A program made the position numbers and the translations under genes. The notes beneath the pieces are model-generated. The model ran no database searches, was not told where the DNA came from, and saw only the letters and a program-made list of their open reading frames with translations. From positions 620,001-684,000 of the forward strand of contig OZ345361.1 in assembly GCA_977006965.1 (NCBI GenBank): a stretch of 64,000 nucleotides of DNA, read 5' to 3'. This document shows, one piece after another, positions 18,909 through 28,843 of the stretch (within the stretch, counting starts at the first letter, position 1; each line of letters opens with the position of its first letter). This DNA is from Phymatolithon calcareum (Eukaryota > Rhodophyta > Florideophyceae > Hapalidiales).

Positions 18909-19970
18909 ATGGCTTTGACTGAACCATCTCCCGGTGAAACTTCTAACATTGGCGGTCATAGTCGGGTATACAATGAGCGCCGCGAATCGCATCCACCCGA
19001 GTCGTTATCGCCTGACGCAAAAGCCCTTATATTCCTTCTCCCCGTCGTGCTCATTATTCTCTTCTTTTTGACGAAAGCACCGCTCATAGTGCTCGCAACC
19101 ACCGTTGTCTCGCTCTCCCCAGTGGCCCTTGCCGTTTACGTCATCACTCGTCTTGGTGACGCCGAACTCCCGAAGTCATTTCTGGTCGAACAAATATTCT
19201 GGGGCGCAGTCCCTGGCTTTCTCGGTGCTTTTCTTGCGGAAATGGTACTTGTGATATTCGCGGCCCTTACTTTTCTGCGCTCGGATCTGCTCCACTTGTC
19301 AAGTCAGCAGGTCAAAAATACTCCGTTTGCAATTGCGCGCGTGTTTGGAGTTTGGAAGATCGTTTTACTCGCGCTTCTGGTTTCCTACGTGCTTGCCGCC
19401 GGGGTGGAGGAATCCGCTAAGGTGCTGATCGGGGCTCGGAGCAAGAAATTGATATCCGGAGGGTCTCGAGATGCCAATCTTTCTCCACGTAGCGTGGTCG
19501 CGTCAGTCATGGCGGGTGCCCTTGGACTTGCCGCGACCGAGCATTTTTTCTTCTCATTGCAGATCTTCCTAGGGATCCGTAGACGAAAAGTGCTTTCACT
19601 TGTCACTGACCTTCTTCTCGCTTCAGGGATCAGCATTCTACGAGCTGCCTTGGCGCTTCCCGTTCACTGCGGCACGGCGCTGCTCATAGGTGTGGCAATG
19701 GCGAAGAAATTTGTGCTAAAACAAAACGTGAAAATTTTTTGGGCGTTTATGCTTGCCATATTAGTGCACGGCACATTTGACGCGGTCAGTATGGTCATTC
19801 GAGGTCTCATCTTGGTCAAGGCATTGCCAGCCACTGCGTGGCTTACTGTGGTCGTCATGGTTGCAGATATCACTATTGCGATCGTGCTCATGCTTCTGTG
19901 CCGGTCTGCTTACAAATCTCTTTCGAGCAACAATGGTTATTCAACACTGGGCGGAGATGGCATTGTGTAA
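18909..19970 (+). CDS. PrsW-family (M82-like) intramembrane protease
   Basis: Polytopic membrane protein of 353 aa belonging to the PrsW/CAAX-protease-like superfamily, glutamate-dependent proteases in membranes. The four signature regions are visible: VEESAK (Glu167, Glu168, Lys171), AATEHFFF (Glu211), LPVHCGTALLIG (His253) and LVHGTFD (His287, Asp291). About eight hydrophobic segments follow a 35-residue hydrophilic N-terminus. In bacteria PrsW cleaves an anti-sigma factor; eukaryotic homologues have no firmly assigned substrate known to me. It sits in tandem behind a degenerate paralogue (16846) and is the closest relative of the dead copy at 27590-29280. The similarity continues into the 3' flank. 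Confidence 0.85.
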   Translation: MALTEPSPGETSNIGGHSRVYNERRESHPPESLSPDAKALIFLLPVVLIILFFLTKAPLIVLATTVVSLSPVALAVYVITRLGDAELPKSFLVEQIFWGAVPGFLGAFLAEMVLVIFAALTFLRSDLLHLSSQQVKNTPFAIARVFGVWKIVLLALLVSYVLAAGVEESAKVLIGARSKKLISGGSRDANLSPRSVVASVMAGALGLAATEHFFFSLQIFLGIRRRKVLSLVTDLLLASGISILRAALALPVHCGTALLIGVAMAKKFVLKQNVKIFWAFMLAILVHGTFDAVSMVIRGLILVKALPATAWLTVVVMVADITIAIVLMLLCRSAYKSLSSNNGYSTLGGDGIV

Positions 19971-21109
19971 AATGCAACATAAATTGTTTCAAGGACCAGT
20001 GCGCGCTGGTGGAGTTTCAGGGCGACTGAAGCATCGGCAGCATCATGACGTGGAGCAGAAATCGAGGAGCACAAGGTGATTAACGATTTCGAAGTTCCTG
20101 TCGAATTGACAATTGAAGTCTCTTTCCAGTGACAAAGGCGAGTATGGTATGAACCCAGCTCTGAGGATTAGTCATGCGATATGTCTACGTGGCCAAGTCG
20201 ACATGAAATTGTAAAAACCTCGACTCGGTGTACTTTGGAGCAGGAAGGCAAAAAGGCAAGTGGCTGGAATAAAAGAAGTCCTCGGAGATCATAGAAATGG
20301 TACACCTGTTTTGTGGTCTGCGATTCTATCCACAAATCATGAGATAATAACGTGTTGGTGGTGCAAAAGCGAATGGCGCAAACCGACATCACTGATGGAC
20401 CAAGAAAATGTTTTTCAAAAAAGACAACACTGACCAAATACTTACAAGTGCGAGCACTTGTGCTCCCGATCTGAGTACTTTACGTTTCTTTTAGGGGAAA
20501 AGCCTCAAGTTTTCATGCCGCCATATAGCGCCGGTCTGCTTGGTACTTCCAAGGAGTGCTGTCGTCCCACGTGGCTCAGACCTTCCACACGGCGTAAAGG
20601 CGACCAACAGATAACTTGAGGTATACAGACGAGTATTGGAACGCCCACGCCCGAGCTGTCAAGCATTTGACGGTCAGGTGCGAAGATTGGAGAGTTTGAT
20701 ATTCCACTTCCAAAGTGTACAGAACGTCCCTTCCGTCAGGTGAGATTGCGTTGACAATACGGTACGGTATTGTGAACCAAGGCAGAAATGGCAAAACAAT
20801 GAGCAGACAAATTATTTTTCAATTATTTTGGGCACTGTAATCAGGACGATTCAGATCATAATACTTTGAATGAAGAACGTAAGAACACCAAGAAAATTGA
20901 TGAACTTGAGTTGCGTTCAAATTTGAACGCTCTGCACTCCTTTTCCGGTCGACCAAGATCACTGCTTTTGTAGGTCGTGTAGGGGTTGTCGCCCGGTGGA
21001 GAGGTCCGGATAAGGGCACGAGGCCACGGATATGCACCGAGGCGAAGCCGAGGTCTCATATCCGAGCCGAGTGCCCATATGCGGACCGATCCTACCGGGC
21101 GACAACCCG
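19971..21109. other. Downstream flank shared with the dead third PrsW copy; possible small reverse-strand ORF
   Basis: From 19971 to about 20740 the DNA is similar to 29281-29970 (for example AAATGCAACATAAATT, GGACCAGTGCG, CATGACGTGGAGCAGAAATC), showing that the duplication of this gene included at least 750 bp of flank. A 72-codon reverse-strand frame at 20576-20794 contains ISPDGRDVLYTLEVEYQTLQ and may be a gene remnant; I do not recognise it. An imperfect inverted repeat (GTCGCCCGGT...ACCGGGCGAC) lies at about 20989-21104. Confidence 0.5.
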
Positions 21110-21112
21110 CTT

Positions 21113-21795
21113 GTCGGCCGGGTGATGATAATTTAATGCAGCGCTTTTATTGGGTAGAATATCCTTGCTGTAGTCCAGGACACGCTGGTTCCTTATGCAC
21201 CGATTTGCCCATACCATAAAAATTCGATAAAAATATCTATTTTTTCGAAGGCAAGGTCTCGATGAACGGGTCAGTATAGATTGTTTCAAAATAATTAGTT
21301 CTTTTTGGAACAACCGGTCAGGAGCATGACCTTGACAAGTGAGCCAAACAATTAAAAAATCCTATTTTTTGGAGTCCAGCTACTTGTCGTCCTCGACGAA
21401 CGGGTCGGTACCTTCAGTTTCAGAATAATTAGTTTATTTTGGAACAACCGGTCAGGAGCATGACCTTGACAAGTGAGCCAAATGATTAAAAAATCCTATT
21501 TTTCGGAGTCCAGCTACTTGTCGTCCTCGACGAACGGGTCTGTACTTTGGCTTTCAAAATAATTAGTTTATTTTGGAATAACATGTCAAGTGCATGACCT
21601 TGACAAGTGAGGAGCTGATTAAACTTTTGTAATAAATAAATGTATCATAGCTGCTTCATAGTTTCGAATTTTATGACTTATCTTCGCTACCTGCGCGCAC
21701 CTGACAAAGGTTGTTTCCTGTACATATTTGAAAAGTGTGAACTGTAACATAGGATGCTTCTCCGGTCATAATTTATTATCATCACCCGGGCGACA
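21113..21795. mobile_element. Repeat-bearing element with inverted termini
   Basis: GTCGGCCGGGTGATGATAAT at about 21113 recurs inverted near 21774-21795 (CATCACCCGGGCGAC in the plus strand). The 680-bp interior contains no gene but nearly three copies of a 134-bp tandem repeat. The inner termini are clear; the true outer boundary and target duplication are not, so this could be a MITE or a satellite-carrying element. Confidence 0.55.
21222..21615. repeat. 134-bp tandem repeat, about 2.8 copies
   Basis: GGAACAACCGGTCAGGAGCA begins at about 21307 and 21441, and a diverged form (GGAATAACATGTCAAG) at 21575, giving a constant 134-bp period. Each unit contains ATAATTAGTT, CATGACCTTGACAAGTGAG and CGACGAACGGGTC. 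The last unit is the most diverged. No ORF spans the array. Confidence 0.9.
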
Positions 21796-22266
21796 AACTA
21801 CGATAGAGAGACCTCGATTTGTCCATCATTTTCTGCCAGCTCCCTGTCTACATAGGACGACTGCAGTGACAAATACTGCATAGACGCAGAAATACTGACT
21901 GAGTCGTCCCCACTTTCGGACTGCACCGGAGAGTGCGCAATGGCGCCTGACCACATTACACCGCTGCTTGACCAGATCGCAAACTTGGTCTCTTCGCCGG
22001 GCCAGGTCCTCCACGGATTTTCGCCTTCTGGTTGGATCGATAGAATTTTTCCACTCAGCGTCAGTCCTATTCAAAGCTCAAAAAATGGCTTGTTTTGGTG
22101 CTTATTATTTTTCAAAAAAAAGTCTCCAGTTGAGACTTAAAACCAATTGTAAATTACAGCTTGACAGGATCTGACAGATATTTCGCAAGAGTTTCGTGAC
22201 ACAAACGTGACCTCCCATGCGCATTTCTTTACAGTAGTTCTGTATGATACGCACGACAGGTATACC

Positions 22267-22309
22267 AGAGGCAGTGTTACCTATCATGATGATAGGTAGC
22301 ACTGCCTCT
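22267..22309. repeat. 43-bp near-perfect palindrome
   Basis: AGAGGCAGTGTTACCTATCAT (22267-22287) is followed after one base by its reverse complement with a single mismatch, ending at 22309. The hairpin would have a one-base loop. It lies just upstream of a 148-bp MITE and about 340 bp before the start of the next gene. Confidence 0.9.
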
Positions 22310-22327
22310 GCCTCTTGTCCCGTCACG

Positions 22328-22475
22328 TTGTACTGAGAAACTCGCCCGGTGATTGGTCATATTATGTCAGCAGGTCGATCTGCTGACGGCTCGGGTTCGT
22401 AACCTTTATTATGATAATACGATGCCGATGTGCTGACATAATACGACCAATCACCGAGCGAGTTGCTCAGTACAA
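22328..22475. mobile_element. 148-bp hairpin MITE
   Basis: TTGTACTGAG.AACTCGC at 22328 recurs inverted ending at 22475; the arms are about 45 bp with four mismatches and also include GGTGATTGGTC and ATTATGTCAGCA. The centre has a second nested match (TCAGCAGGTCGATCTGCTGA). It lies about 175 bp upstream of the ATG at 22651, so it may supply part of that promoter. No target duplication was identified. Confidence 0.75.
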
Positions 22476-22650
22476 CTTGATAATAGCTCCTCTCTTTTTG
22501 CAGTTGACCCAGCGAGACGCCTTTGCGTCCCATTTGAGATTGACAATTCGGGTACTGTACACTACTTATCATGGGGGATGATTACCTCATCTCACCAGCA
22601 GCTGGCGTTTCGTTTCGGACCCGTAGTTTGCCCGCTACTCACCTTCCGCC

Positions 22651-23931
22651 ATGTCGTCCCCGATATCGACCGATGGGCAGCCAGCCATGTACAAGGATCC
22701 AACGCTCCGTGCTCGTGTTCCCCGAGCGGTTCTTGAAGGTGGCAATGTCGGCCCCTTCAGCAAGAACTTTCTCTCCCGCGTCGCTGCCCGACTGCGACCA
22801 AAAGCTGCTATTAAAGTTGAAACGCTGTGGGCATCGGGATTGAGCGCATCTGTGTTGTATGCCCCAGAGGGTGACCATCTCGATTCGGAATGCCCCTTTG
22901 TGGAGACCGAGCTCACAAGCGGCCCCCCGGCTGGAAATCTTGTGTATACCGACAGCCCATTTGAAATCCGCGTTGCCGGCATGCTAGTGAAGAATTACGA
23001 TCGATGGGTACCGCGTCCATCCGCCGACAACGAACTCCTCATGTATTCTGTGCAGATGGATCCTTCCGCTACGAATAGCGAGGCAGCCCAAGGTTTACCC
23101 TTCATTCACTTTGACCACCGCTCGGACGGGTATCATAGTATCGAGCGTCCGAACACATACGTCCCAATTCCAGCAAGCAAATCTTTCGTAACAGGATCTT
23201 CGACGAAGAAAAAAGGTGAAGGTGGACAGGATTCAAAGAATCCGAAGAGCGTAAATGTTCAGTTCAAAATCATCGAGCTTGACACACCGGACGAAACCGT
23301 TAAGCAGGCCATTTCTGGCATTGATGAGCTCGGCGGTATTATAAATACCTTTTCCGTCGCCACCCCAGCACTAGGCATTCTCTCCCCGGCACTCTCTCTC
23401 GCGGGCTCCGTGAGTAAGAAGGCGCTTGAATCGTACGCAAAGCCGGACAAGGTCATCTCAATCGACATGGACTTCCTCATAGCAGATCGTGATCGTGTAG
23501 CGAACAACAATGCGCCACCAGGAGAATATCTCCGATATGGCTATTATTTCTTTCTGAGCGACCCGTTAGAGGGTAAGTTGTACGCGTCGGTGCTGACGCC
23601 GAAAAATGTTCAACTAATGCTCAGGCGTGCCGACAATGACAAGCGCGCTCCGCGCGACATACGAGGAAAGCCAGTGCAGAGTAGGAAATACTTTCCGCTC
23701 ACACAGGTGAGCTATCTAGTGGTGCGCGTGTGCGAGCCGACGTGTTCAGGCGAACGGAGTCGCAGACCGATTCAGATGGCACATGCGCGGGAACTCGAGG
23801 ATATTTTCTCAAGGGCAAAGTCGAAGGAAGACGCAGAGAGCGTCAAGAGGGCTATAAAAGGACTCGGAAGAAAGCTTGGTGTCCTTGATTCTGAATCCGA
23901 GAGCGGTGGTGAGAGTGAAGATGCGGAATAG
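22651..23931 (+). CDS. Unknown soluble 426-aa protein
   Basis: Clean frame from ATG 22651 to TAG 23931. The protein has no signal peptide or membrane segment. Residues 1-55 are basic (NFLSRVAARLRPKAAIKVET). The middle contains FEIRVAGMLVKNYDRWVPRP with ELLMYSVQMD shortly after. A Gly/Ala-rich helix pair (SGIDELGGIINTFSVATPAL) is followed by IDMDFLIADRDR, then YGYYFFLSDPLEGKLYASV and YFPLTQVSYLVVRVCEP, a beta-rich alternation. The C-terminus is a charged helix ending in an acidic tail. I cannot assign it to a named family; the beta-sandwich-like second half is inference. An inverted-repeat MITE occupies the near-upstream region. Confidence 0.8.
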   Translation: MSSPISTDGQPAMYKDPTLRARVPRAVLEGGNVGPFSKNFLSRVAARLRPKAAIKVETLWASGLSASVLYAPEGDHLDSECPFVETELTSGPPAGNLVYTDSPFEIRVAGMLVKNYDRWVPRPSADNELLMYSVQMDPSATNSEAAQGLPFIHFDHRSDGYHSIERPNTYVPIPASKSFVTGSSTKKKGEGGQDSKNPKSVNVQFKIIELDTPDETVKQAISGIDELGGIINTFSVATPALGILSPALSLAGSVSKKALESYAKPDKVISIDMDFLIADRDRVANNNAPPGEYLRYGYYFFLSDPLEGKLYASVLTPKNVQLMLRRADNDKRAPRDIRGKPVQSRKYFPLTQVSYLVVRVCEPTCSGERSRRPIQMAHARELEDIFSRAKSKEDAESVKRAIKGLGRKLGVLDSESESGGESEDAE

Positions 23932-24589
23932 ACCTCTTGTACCACATTTCGTGAGCTGAATTCTTTTGCACTCGTCTTTTTGCAAAATGCAAACCTGTTA
24001 GCTGTTGGCTGAAGAGGTGTGTGAGGATCTTGGCTTCAATCAGATACTTTGTTCCCGTTTATTGAAATGTACAATTCTCTATCTTAAGTACTAGGTTGGC
24101 GATACCTGCAGTGCCCCTGATTTGGGACTCTGCAATATCGAAACTGTCAGCTTAGCTCACGCATTACACATTTCGCATGCGTGCTACAAATTGAACACAA
24201 TTCAGAATACCTCTTGACAGCGGCAAATGCTGTCGTGCAAACTTGGAGCACGATAGTCCAAACAGTTGGCCAAAGGTCTAGATTGGTATACCGGAAGGAA
24301 AGCGTCTGTGCTTTACTTCCTACCAATCCATTCTGCCTCCCTCCATCCTACGGAGGAAGACTAGAGCGACTAAAGTAGGGCTGAGAGACTGTGTCCGAAC
24401 TATAGGCAGACCCAAATAAGGGTCGGTAGTAGTACACGCAATCCCTCGTGTAGAGGACACGAAGTACTGCTTGTAGTCCGAACACGAAGTCCAAGACATT
24501 CAACCCTTTCTCTAATCGCAGAGAACTCCATCTTCTACACTCAATAGAAACAATCAACGGGCCAAAATTAATGCCCGTGTGTGCACAGT

Positions 24590-24988
24590 ATGCAAACAAG
24601 CACTGCATCAGATAGTGATAGAACGAAACCAACGAGCGATAGTGTCGGGTGGTTTCTTGCTTCGTCCGAAAGCGACACAAATGCCGGTCGCCCTCAGACG
24701 GCCCAGTTCCAACATCATGACAACCCTGCGCCTACGAGCAATGCACACTCCCGGAGATTCGGGCGGTCGTCCACGGCGACGACGTCGAGAGCGACACAAT
24801 GTCAACATAGACGCTGCGTGCCTCCGAGCAATGTAAAGTCCCGAATTTTCAGGGGGTCTTCGTCGGCGACGTCGCGTAGAATCATCACTGGTGTACATGC
24901 CGTTGCAGCCACTATCAGGAAACTGCAAAAGAGTAAAAGGAAACATGTTGAATGCCACAATATCGGGCGGTTTCCGCGGCGTCGGTAA
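24590..24988 (+). CDS. Ser/Arg-rich ORF in the left arm of the fold-back element
   Basis: A 132-codon frame pointing into the element, beginning MQTSTASDSDRTKPTSD and ending in a very basic KSKRKHVECHNIGRFPRRR. The composition (Ser, Thr, Arg, Gln) would fit a disordered nucleic-acid-binding protein. The right arm carries the same frame on the opposite strand, with two or three residue changes and no stops. Preservation could reflect youth of the inverted repeat rather than selection, so coding status is uncertain. Confidence 0.4.
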   Translation: MQTSTASDSDRTKPTSDSVGWFLASSESDTNAGRPQTAQFQHHDNPAPTSNAHSRRFGRSSTATTSRATQCQHRRCVPPSNVKSRIFRGSSSATSRRIITGVHAVAATIRKLQKSKRKHVECHNIGRFPRRR

Positions 24989-25258
24989 AAACATCTGAGT
25001 CACTGGGGCAGAATTACAACCAGAAAACTGCAGAGTTTTTCCCTGCGACATTCGCCGTCGAGACTGGGTAGTAATTTAGTGCTGGACCGCGATAAATTTT
25101 TCCATGTTTTCGATGGCGATTGTTTACGCATAAGGCTCGTCATGACGTTCAACTGCCAGTGGTCGATTGTCCTTCGTGCCCACCGTCTGAGGCCCATCGA
25201 GAGTCTTTTCCAACGTTTCCAGCGTCTCCATCCTCTCGCATCCGTACGGAGGCCCGCC

Positions 25259-25507
25259 ATGACGCTTGAACGTCTTGAGCGTCTGCGGGAGAGCGATCCC
25301 GAGCTCGTGAAAAATGTCGAAGAGGGATACGCATCGTTCTCAGAAAGTTTCGAAAAAGAGGAGAAGAGTCCTGGCGCTCGAGTAGAGAGGTTCGCTGAAC
25401 TCATTTGCTGCGTTGGTCGATTGACGACTTGCGAGGATGATTCTGCGCTCGAGCGCACCGTTTTTGTGTTTCTGCTTGCCGAAAAGAAGAAGCAGTGCGA
25501 GTTTTGA
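25259..25507 (+). CDS. Small charged ORF in the unique core of the fold-back element
   Basis: 82 residues from ATG 25259, beginning MTLERLERLRESDPELVKNV and continuing EEGYASFSESFEKEEKS, helical and charged, ending AEKKKQCEF. It is the most protein-like frame in the 677-bp core. I recognise no domain. If the element makes any protein from its core this is the best candidate, but it may be a remnant of captured host sequence. Confidence 0.35.
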   Translation: MTLERLERLRESDPELVKNVEEGYASFSESFEKEEKSPGARVERFAELICCVGRLTTCEDDSALERTVFVFLLAEKKKQCEF

Positions 25508-25826
25508 GGCGTCCGCCGAACGGCAACGCGCGGAAAAGTGCAGCGCTGCTCGCGATGCGGAGGTGAGAGCCGTCATCGCCCGTTCGCGTATGGCAACGAC
25601 AGCTCGTTTCGCGAGGTACGTCTCTTCGCGAACCTCTTTTCGGAAACCGCCAAGGTCATTCACCTCAGCAGCAATGCCAGTGTCGCCGCCGTTCCGTTCT
25701 GTCGTGCAGGTGAATTCGCGTCGCATGACGATCGGAGAGACAGTGCCCGGTCTCGACGGTGAATGTCGCAGGGAAAAAACTCTGCAGTTTTCTGGTTGTA
25801 ATTCTGCCCCAGTGACTCAGATGTTT

Positions 25827-26225
25827 TTACCGACGCCGCGGAAACCGCCCGATATTGTGGCATTCAACATGTTTCCTTTTACTCTTTTGCAGTTTCCTGA
25901 TAGTGGCTGCAACGGCATGTACACCAATGATGATTCTACGCGACGTCGCCGACGAAGACCCCCTGAAAATTCGGGACTTTACATTGCTCGGAGGCACGCA
26001 GCGTCTATGTTGACATTGTGTCGCTCTCGACGTCGTCGCCGTGGACGACCGCCCGAATCTCCGGGAGTGTGCATTGCTCGTAGGCGCAGGGTTGTCATGA
26101 TGTTGGAACTGGGCCGTCTGAGGGCGACCGGCATTTGTGTCGCTTTCGGACGAAGCAAGAAACCACCCGACACTATCGCTCGTTGGTTTCGTTCTATCAC
26201 TATCTGATGCAGTGCTTGTGTGCAT
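25827..26225 (-). CDS. Ser/Arg-rich ORF in the right arm (mirror copy)
   Basis: Mirror copy of the ORF at 24590-24988 in the other arm, beginning MHTSTASDSDRTKPTSD and ending FPRRR. Differences from the left-arm frame are a Q/H change at residue 2 and a T/I change in RIITGVH. Both frames face the unique core of the element. Confidence 0.4.
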   Translation of the reverse strand: MHTSTASDSDRTKPTSDSVGWFLASSESDTNAGRPQTAQFQHHDNPAPTSNAHSRRFGRSSTATTSRATQCQHRRCVPPSNVKSRIFRGSSSATSRRIIIGVHAVAATIRKLQKSKRKHVECHNIGRFPRRR

Positions 26226-26584
26226 ACTGTGCACACACGGGCATTAATTTTGGCCCGTTGATTGTTTCTATTGAGTGTAGAAGATGGAGTTCTCTGCGAT
26301 TAGAGAAAGGGTTGAATGTCTTGGACTTCGTGTTCGGACTACACGCAGTACTTCGTGTCCTCTACACGAGGGATTGCGTGTACTACTACCGACCCTTATT
26401 TGGGTCTGCCTATAGTTCGGACACAGTCTCTCAGCCCTACTTTAGTCGCTCTAGTCTTCCTCCGTAGGATGGAGGGAGGCAGAATGGATTGGTAGGAAGT
26501 AAAGCACAGACGCTTTCCTTCCGGTATACCAATATAGACCTTTGGCCAACTGTTTGGATTATCGTGCTCCAAGTTTGCACGACA

Positions 26585-27480
26585 AATCCTCAGGTAGCAA
26601 ACGTGCTTCTGGGTAGTCTAGCAGGAAAACATTTTTCCTCTTTTGGGTTACATTCAAATCAATAAATACGCTTGTGCAATTTCAAGCTTGGTTGAACATT
26701 GCGTGAACCTCAATATAATACAGGAGTTGCAGCTTACGGTTGTATGTGCCTTGAAGCAACCGACAAATGTCGCGTGTTCAGCAAAGCGCGGCTCAACTCC
26801 AAAGATACATATCGGATTAGCCCTGTCTGTACGACATTAGCAATGGAGCACAGCATAATGGCTGAAAGGACAACAGCTACATAAATATATTGGTGCATGC
26901 AAGGTAGGGCTCAGAGCCTCGTACGGGGTGGTGATTTCCTCGGACTCATGATATCTGGACGTATACTGTCGATCGCCACAGATGCGAACTGGAGCTAAAG
27001 GCACGAGAGATAAACCGGGTGAGACGTTTTATAGGTTCTTCGGCAGGGAAGGTACCTCGGCGGTGGGCGACGGTGGAGGGGAATGTGTATACAACGTTCG
27101 AAACCAGAACCGATTCTACTGTATGGGTCGACGTCAGGTGGATGAACGTCTAGGGCTGTACTATAGCGCTACTATACTGTAGAGAGTGTGCCGTGTTGTC
27201 GATGCTTTGCCTATTCAGCGTTATCAGGTCCCGCTCTGTAAGGCATTCAACCAGCGTTGCCGATGTGCGGCAGCAGCTGTATCACGGGGAATCTCACAGC
27301 ATCAAATACAGCCTTGAATCGCACTTTGCGAAATTTGCAAAGTTCGATTCAGGGCTCCATCGTTTGCAAAATAATCAAATGTGGACGATCTGAGAGGGTT
27401 ACCTTATGTCATTCATAAGGTCGATTTACATTTGCAATCCGCCTGCAATAGGAAAGGTATCATAGCCCTGATTGTGTTCA
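26585..27480. other. Intergenic region, no gene seen
   Basis: About 900 bp of non-coding DNA. It contains a near-perfect palindrome at 27310-27356 (AGCCTTGAATCG.ACTTTGC arms around GAAATTT), a second small one (ACCTTATG-TCAT-TCATAAGGT) near 27401-27421, and TACTGTA motifs near 27117 and 27173. No coding potential was recognised. Confidence 0.5.
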
Positions 27481-28185
27481 AGGTGCCTTATCTCCCGGCA
27501 GTGTCTTCATCCAGTACACCATGCCTTGCCGAGTAATAGAGGCGCCAATACCTTTCCTTTTCCGCCTTGGGTATCATTGTGCCTCATGAGTTTGTCCGAA
27601 CCTTGTCCCTGTCAATTTTCTTACTTCGCGGATTACCATCAGCTACACAATGAACCACGCGAATCGCATCAACACGAGTCGTCCTCGCATTAAGCGAAGA
27701 TACTTCTCCTCGTCTTACTCCTTATTCTCTGCTTTTTGACGCAAGCGTCGTTCCTAGTGCTCACAACCACGGTTGTTTCACTCCCCCATGTCCCCCCTGC
27801 CTTCCACGTTGTGACTCGCCTCGGCGATGCCGAAGTACCCAAGTCATTTCTGGTAGAACTAATATTCTGGGGTGCAGTCTGGGCTATCTTGTCGCCTTCC
27901 TCGCAATAGTTTACCTTTTGGGATTTGCACTTGTTCCTTTATTCAGCTCTGACATCCGCAGGGTCCCCGGTCAGTAGGTTAAAGATACTTCGTTGACAAG
28001 TGCCCCATACTTCCAGTGTGGAAGGCCGTCGTCATGAGGCTCCTGTATTCCTACATCTTTACCCCCGGGTTGGAGGACTCGGTCAAACTGTGGGTCTCGT
28101 TGCGGAGCAAGAAATTGATATCCGGAGGGTCTCTTGATGTCAATCTTTCCTAACGCAACGTGGTCGCGTCAGTTATGGCTGGTGG

Positions 28186-28843
28186 CAGGCATTGGGAGCA
28201 ACATGTTTCACTTTATTGGAGCGTGTAGTAATAGAGTTCCATTATGTTGCAATAGTTTGCGGACAGAACCATTATGTTGCAACAGATTGACAACGGCCAT
28301 TAGTAATGCAATAGTGTTGGTTGGTAATGGGGAGTCATTAGACATCTACGGCAAGTCTAAGAGAATTTGCTGCTCGGCATCTTCACTTAGGCGTTCAACA
28401 GTTCGGGGGCTGTCCTTGTTTGACATTGCAGTCACGACTGTACCTACGTCCCAATAGTGTCGATTCACTTTGAGGAACAAAAGAGATTCAAATAGCAATG
28501 GAGTTATCCTCTGCCGATTTTCGGCAAGTATTCCACCCGCCAGAGAGAAAAGCCTCTCGATTTGAGCCGTGGAATCGTCGCAGTAGCGTGGTAGGGAGTC
28601 GTCGTTCTGTTCACAGATAGACACCAATTTGACGATGGGAGAAAAGATGGTCGGGTAGACTTCACAAATACCTCTACGTAATAGTCGTACTCAGCTAGGA
28701 TGATCTTCATTTTACAGTCAATATATGCTTCATAGTCGGTCACGAAACATTATGTATTGCAATACCACGAACAGAACCATTACTGTTGCATTACCAACAT
28801 GCTGCATTATATTGCATTAACAGTATGTTGCTCCCAATGCCTG
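28186..28843. mobile_element. Non-autonomous hAT element with 8-bp target duplication
   Basis: The termini CAGGCATTGGGAGCAACAT (28186) and its reverse complement (ending 28843) are flanked by a perfect 8-bp duplication GCTGGTGG at 28178-28185 and 28844-28851. An 8-bp duplication and CA-initial termini are diagnostic of hAT. The insertion splits the third PrsW-like copy exactly between Gly and Gly-Leu-Ala codons; removing it and one duplication restores alignment with the gene at 18909. Subterminal repeats (CCATTATGTTGCAA type) occur near both ends. It retains one ORF, the hAT dimerisation module. Confidence 0.95.
28346..28627 (-). CDS. hAT transposase dimerisation-domain-only ORF
   Basis: 93-codon frame with its own ATG: residues 1-22 precede IERLFSLAGGILAENRQRIT and PLLFESLLFLKVNRHYWD, the C-terminal dimerisation domain of hAT transposases (pattern ERxFSxAGxxxxxxRxxLxPxxxExLLFLKxN). 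The RNase H-like catalytic core and BED zinc finger are absent from the 658-bp element. The product could only bind other hAT transposase chains, not cut DNA. Whether it is expressed is unknown. Confidence 0.6.
   Translation of the reverse strand: MVSICEQNDDSLPRYCDDSTAQIERLFSLAGGILAENRQRITPLLFESLLFLKVNRHYWDVGTVVTAMSNKDSPRTVERLSEDAEQQILLDLP

Larger units (their letters stand above)
24231..26584. mobile_element. 2354-bp fold-back type element with 838-bp terminal inverted repeats
   Basis: The left arm 24231-25068 and right arm 25746-26584 are inverted copies that differ at only a few positions. The outer ends read TGTCGTGCAAACTTGGAG and the inner ends meet a 677-bp unique core. Within the arms there is a roughly 90-bp internal tandem repeat (GAGCAATG...TCCGGAGAT / TCCCGAATT units near 24735 and 24826). 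The length of the inverted repeats and the internal tandem units recall fold-back or Mutator-like elements. No transposase motif is visible in the core and no convincing target duplication was found, so the class is open. The near-identity of the arms implies recent formation or conversion. Confidence 0.9.

Noticed and set aside
25437-26207. 256-codon plus-strand frame from the core into the right arm of the fold-back element
   Set aside because: Arg-run-rich translation typical of antisense low-complexity sequence. It crosses from unique core to repeat arm and competes with the mirrored Ser/Arg ORFs; no domain seen.
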